Below the pieces are notes generated by a model. That model searched no databases. It saw nothing but the letters and a program-made list of their open reading frames with translations, and was not told the origin of the DNA. This document shows positions 6,089-9,612 of a stretch of DNA of 9,612 nt, in pieces. The translations under genes were made by a program, and so were the position numbers. Positions within the stretch are counted from its first letter, which is position 1, and each line of letters begins with the position of its first letter. This DNA comes from Chloroflexota bacterium (GTDB lineage Bacteria; Chloroflexota; Limnocylindria; P2-11E): positions 1 through 9,612 of the forward strand of contig VBGS01000035.1 of assembly GCA_005889445.1 (NCBI GenBank). Direction: 5' to 3'.

Positions 6089-9000
6089 ATGCCCGCGCGA
6101 CGCCGTACGACCACGTCTCGACGCCGTTCGAGCGGCGCCCAGAAAGAGATCCCGAGCTTCTTCGATCGTCTCGAATGGCGTAACGCCGGACCCTACCGCG
6201 GCGGCCGCGTCTCGGCCGTCGTCGGTGATCCGAACGACCGCAACACCTTCTACTTCGGCTCGACCGGCGGGGGCATCTGGAAGACGCAGGACGGCGGGCA
6301 GTACTGGGAGAACACGACCGACGGCTTTTTCAAACGCGCGTCCGTCGGCGGCATCGGCATCTCGCAGTCGGACCCGAACGTGATCTACGTCGGGATGGGC
6401 GAGAGCTGCATCCGCGGCAACGTCTCGCATGGTGACGGCGTGTATCGCTCGACCGACGCGGGAAAGACCTGGACGCATCTGGGCCTGGATGACACGCGAA
6501 ACATCGGCAGGGTCCGCGTGCACCCGAGCGACCCCGATACCGCGTACGTCGCGGCACTCGGGCACGCGCACGGGCGCAACACCGAGCGCGGCGTGTTCCG
6601 ATCGCGCGACGGTGGCCGGACGTGGAAGAAGGTGCTGTATCGGAGCGATGCCGCCGGCGCCGTCGATCTCTCGATCGATCCGAACAATCCACGGATCCTG
6701 TACGCGTCGTTCTGGGAGGCGATCCGCCGACCCTGGGAGCTGGTCTCGGGCGGCGAGGGGAGCGGGCTCTTCCGCTCGACCGATGGCGGCGATACCTGGA
6801 CCGAGATCAGCCGCAACAAGGGGCTTCCGAAGGGAACGCTCGGGAAGATCGGCGTATCGGCCTCGGCGGCGAAGTCCGGACGGGTCTACGCGATCGTCGA
6901 AGCCGAAGACGGAGCGGTGTTCCGCTCCGACGACTTCGGTGAGACCTGGGACCGCGCGAGCGAGGACCGCAACCTTCGACAGCGTGCCTGGTACTACCAC
7001 CACATCTACGCTCATCCGACCGATCCCGAGACGGTGTGGGTCCTCAACGTGAGCGCCTGGCGAAGCGACGACGGCGGCAAGACGTTCCAGGAGCTTTCGA
7101 TCCCGCACGGCGATCACCACGATCTGTGGGTCGATCCGAAAGACCCGAAGCGGATCATCAACGGAAACGACGGCGGTGCCGTCGTCACGTTCAACGGCGG
7201 CGAGAGCTGGTCATCCGTGTACAACCAGCCGACGGCCGAGTTCTATCACGTCCTGACCGATACCCAGACGCCGTATCGCATCTATGGAGCGCAGCAGGAC
7301 AACACCACGATGACCGTCCCGAGCAGATCGCCCATCGCGGGGATCACCGGCGCCGACACGGTCCGCGCGGATGATCCGAACGTCATCTTCGCGGGGAACT
7401 ATCAGGGCATCCTGACGCGCTACGACCGGCGCACCGGGCAGTCGCGCAACGTCATGGTCTGGCCCGAGACGAGCGCAGGCGAGGGCGCCGAGTCGCTGAG
7501 GTACCGATTCCAGTGGACCGCGCCGATCGTGCACTCGCCGCACGACCCGAACATCCTGTACACGACCGGCAATCGCGTCTTCCGAACCGCCGACGAGGGG
7601 ACGACCTGGCAGAGCATCAGCCCCGACCTCACGCGCAACGACAAAAGCAAGCTCGGCCCCTCCGGCGGACCAATCACCAAGGACAACACCGGCGCGGAGT
7701 ACTACTGCACGGTCTTCGCGTTCGCCGAGTCGCCGGTCGAGCGCGGCGTGCTCTGGGCGGGGAGCGATGACGGCCTGGTCCATGTCTCGCGCGATGACGG
7801 CAAGACCTGGAAGAACGTGACGCCGGCGGCGATACGCCCGTTCTCGCTCGTCTCGATCATCGAGCCGTCGCCACACGACGCGGCGGTCGCGTACGTCGCG
7901 ACGACGCGCTACAAGCTCGACGACTTCCGGCCGTATCTCTGGAAGACCAGCAACTACGGTCGGACCTGGACGAAGATCACGAGCGGTATCGCCGCGGATG
8001 ACTTCACCCGTGTCATCCGCGAGGATCCGACGCGACGCGGGCTGCTCTACGCCGGCAGCGAAACGGGGGTCTATGTCTCGTTCGACGACGGCGCCAAGTG
8101 GCACCGGCTCGGCGGCAACCTCCCGATCGTTCCGATCCACGACATCACCGTCAAGGATTCGGACCTCGTGCTGGCGACGCACGGCCGCTCGTTCTGGGTG
8201 CTGGACGACCTCTCGCCGATCCGGGAGCTCGCGGCGAACGGCGGCATCAAGGGACGCGCACACCTCTTCGCGCCGCGTCCGACCGTCCGCTTCCGCACCG
8301 ACTTCGGGTTCCCGCAGCCGCCGAAGATCGGCAAGAACTACCGGATGACCGGCGCCACGATCGTGACGTATCGGCAGGTCGAGAAGAAGACCGGCGAAAA
8401 GGCCCAGGTGAACATCGACGCCGGGCAGAACCCGCCGGACGGGGTGCTCGTCTCGTTCTGGTTGCGCGCGAAGCCGGATGGCGACGTCGTCGTCTCGTTC
8501 CTCGATGGCAAGGGAAAGCAGATCCGCCAGTTCAAGAGCGCGCCACCGGAGCCGGCGGACAAGGAGAAGAAGCCGCTCACACCCGAGCAGAAGCGGAGCG
8601 AGGAGATCAAGAAGGCGCGCGAGCCCAAGATCCCCAAGGAAGAGGGTCTGAATCGCTTCGCCTGGAACATGCGCTACCCGGACGCGCAGCGGGTCGACGA
8701 TGATCCGACGTGGGAGTCGGCGGAGGCCACGCTGGCCGGTCCGATCGCGGCTCCGGGGCACTACCGCGTTCGTCTCGAGGTCGCGGGCGAGCGGCACGAG
8801 GTGCCGTTCGAGATCGTGAAGGATCCGCGCGTCTCCGCGACGCAGGCCGATTTCGATGCGCAGTTCGCGCTCCGCCTGCGGATCCGCGACAAGCTCAGCG
8901 AGGTCCACGAAGCCATCAACGCGATCCGGCAGCTCCGCGCACAGATCGACGGCTGGGAGAAACGCGCCGAGGGAAGCGGCGGGGCCGCGCGGCTCCGGCG

Positions 9001-9358
9001 GCCGGCCGGCTCGCTCAAACAGAAGATCGCGTCCGTCGAGGAGGAGCTCATCCAGGTCAAGGCGAAGAGCCGGCAGGACACGCTCAACTACCCCGCGAAG
9101 CTCAACCTCAAGATCGGCGGGCTCGCGATGGCGGTCGGAAGCGCCGATTTCGCGCCGACGCGCGCGATGCAGGAGGTCTTCGCCGACCTGTCGAAACGCG
9201 CCGACGCGCAGCTCGAAAAGTGGCGGGCCATCGCGCGGACCGACGTACCGGCGTTCGACAGGCTCGTTCGCGGATCGGGCGTCCCCGCGGTGACCGCGCT
9301 ACGGGCGAAGCGCGAAGGACGCACGGAGCTTCGTCGAGCGGCGGCGACCATCCGCTAA
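6089..9358 (+). CDS. large BNR/Asp-box beta-propeller protein (sortilin/VPS10-like repeat protein)
   Basis: 1089 aa. It belongs to the large bacterial family annotated as WD40/YVTN/BNR-like repeat or 'glycosyl hydrolase' proteins; enzymatic activity is generally unproven. After a basic low-complexity start (residues 2-20), the family opening RNAGPYRGGRVSAVVGDPND appears, followed by eleven Asp-box-like motifs near residues 65, 120, 171, 229, 279, 325, 367, 499, 566, 619 and 663 (e.g. RSTDAGKTW, RSRDGGRTW, VSRDDGKTW). These are consistent with a long or double propeller. ATHGRSFWVLDD (696-707) closes the repeat region as in relatives. The C-terminal third contains a Lys/Glu/Pro-rich linker (about 825-853), the NRFAWNMRYPDA motif preceding a beta-rich domain, and two probable coiled coils (about 934-964 and 975-997). 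Homologues are usually exported, but no signal peptide or N-terminal membrane helix is visible here. The start is set by a strong Shine-Dalgarno. Length and ending look complete. Confidence 0.9.
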   Translation: MPARRRTTTSRRRSSGAQKEIPSFFDRLEWRNAGPYRGGRVSAVVGDPNDRNTFYFGSTGGGIWKTQDGGQYWENTTDGFFKRASVGGIGISQSDPNVIYVGMGESCIRGNVSHGDGVYRSTDAGKTWTHLGLDDTRNIGRVRVHPSDPDTAYVAALGHAHGRNTERGVFRSRDGGRTWKKVLYRSDAAGAVDLSIDPNNPRILYASFWEAIRRPWELVSGGEGSGLFRSTDGGDTWTEISRNKGLPKGTLGKIGVSASAAKSGRVYAIVEAEDGAVFRSDDFGETWDRASEDRNLRQRAWYYHHIYAHPTDPETVWVLNVSAWRSDDGGKTFQELSIPHGDHHDLWVDPKDPKRIINGNDGGAVVTFNGGESWSSVYNQPTAEFYHVLTDTQTPYRIYGAQQDNTTMTVPSRSPIAGITGADTVRADDPNVIFAGNYQGILTRYDRRTGQSRNVMVWPETSAGEGAESLRYRFQWTAPIVHSPHDPNILYTTGNRVFRTADEGTTWQSISPDLTRNDKSKLGPSGGPITKDNTGAEYYCTVFAFAESPVERGVLWAGSDDGLVHVSRDDGKTWKNVTPAAIRPFSLVSIIEPSPHDAAVAYVATTRYKLDDFRPYLWKTSNYGRTWTKITSGIAADDFTRVIREDPTRRGLLYAGSETGVYVSFDDGAKWHRLGGNLPIVPIHDITVKDSDLVLATHGRSFWVLDDLSPIRELAANGGIKGRAHLFAPRPTVRFRTDFGFPQPPKIGKNYRMTGATIVTYRQVEKKTGEKAQVNIDAGQNPPDGVLVSFWLRAKPDGDVVVSFLDGKGKQIRQFKSAPPEPADKEKKPLTPEQKRSEEIKKAREPKIPKEEGLNRFAWNMRYPDAQRVDDDPTWESAEATLAGPIAAPGHYRVRLEVAGERHEVPFEIVKDPRVSATQADFDAQFALRLRIRDKLSEVHEAINAIRQLRAQIDGWEKRAEGSGGAARLRRPAGSLKQKIASVEEELIQVKAKSRQDTLNYPAKLNLKIGGLAMAVGSADFAPTRAMQEVFADLSKRADAQLEKWRAIARTDVPAFDRLVRGSGVPAVTALRAKREGRTELRRAAATIR

Positions 9359-9374
9359 GCCACGACGGCCGGCG

Positions 9375-9612
9375 ATGATGACCTGGCCCCAGGTGTTGGC
9401 CTGGCGGATGCGCCGGCAGCTGCTCGATCCTGTCGGGGCCGCCTCAGTACCTGGGGTCGTCCGTCGACTCTGCGGAGTCCAGACGCAGGTGGCTTCGTCG
9501 GCGGAGCTCGCCATACGGGTCCGGCGTCGGAGCTCGCGACGCGGCGAGGTGGCGCGCGCGCTCGGCGAGGGCCGTCTGATCAAAACCTGGGCGATGCGGG
9601 GCACGCTACATC
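9375..9612 (+). CDS. winged-helix DNA-binding domain protein, HTH_42-like (cut by window edge)
   Basis: The frame is open for 79 codons to the right edge from ATG 9375; ATG 9378 is an equally possible start. The N-terminus MTWPQVLAWRMRRQLL, the block LCGVQTQVASSAELAIRVR and the segment LIKTWAMRGTLH match the start of the 'winged helix DNA-binding domain-containing protein' family (HTH_42/DUF1006), common in Actinomycetota and Chloroflexota. Distant relatives include the DNA glycosylase AlkX/YcaQ group, so a role in DNA repair or in regulation is possible, but the visible part cannot tell which. It begins 16 bases after the BNR-gene stop with no obvious terminator between them and only a poor Shine-Dalgarno, so it may be read from the same transcript. 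Confidence 0.82.
   Translation, partial: MMTWPQVLAWRMRRQLLDPVGAASVPGVVRRLCGVQTQVASSAELAIRVRRRSSRRGEVARALGEGRLIKTWAMRGTLH

Noticed and set aside
7211..8908. Minus-strand open frame of 565 codons across the BNR gene
   Set aside because: It is antisense to clear Asp-box repeats and to the family C-terminus, and its composition is that of a GC-bias shadow.
9359..9374. Possible terminator between the BNR and winged-helix genes
   Set aside because: The gap is only 16 bases and holds no GC hairpin followed by a T run.
1..9612. A new defence or mobile-element system
   Set aside because: Despite the helicase and the winged-helix protein, no nuclease, transposase, integrase, toxin-antitoxin pair, repeat array or attachment-site-like repeat is visible, and the flanking genes are ordinary metabolic and envelope functions.

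Overview
This is a GC-rich, densely coded 9.6 kb stretch of a bacterial chromosome. It holds seven protein genes, two of them cut by the window edges, with no RNA genes, insertion sequences, CRISPR arrays or long non-coding stretches. The mix of an MrfA-type helicase, a secreted protein ending in an NBR1-like Ig domain, a HTH_42-type winged-helix protein and very high GC points to Chloroflexota or a relative, or to Actinomycetota. That placement is an inference from gene content only.

Layout. Positions 1-1720 (minus) hold the N-terminal three quarters of a YprA/MrfA-type DEAD/DEAH helicase. A 78-bp divergent spacer carries a good sigma70-like promoter placed so that the helicase mRNA would be leaderless. 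A plus-strand block follows: a secreted protein of a conserved but functionally unassigned family with a C-terminal NBR1-like Ig domain (1799-3127), a GH13 neopullulanase/cyclomaltodextrinase (about 3176-4933) and a PaaI-type hotdog thioesterase (4930-5394) whose start overlaps the glycosidase stop. A DedA-family membrane protein (5360-6019, minus) converges on the thioesterase and overlaps it by 35 bp. Then come a large Asp-box/BNR beta-propeller protein of 1089 aa (6089-9358) with a strong Shine-Dalgarno, and the first 79 residues of a winged-helix DNA-binding-domain protein (9375 to the edge).

The genes do not form an obvious single pathway. The GH13-thioesterase pair is probably translationally coupled, but its substrates are not evidently related. 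I see no clear new multi-gene system. The points most worth a second look are the GH13 gene, whose CBM34-like N-terminus extends upstream of any ATG/GTG/TTG start, the secreted unknown-family/Ig protein, the large BNR protein without a signal peptide, and the predicted leaderless helicase promoter.
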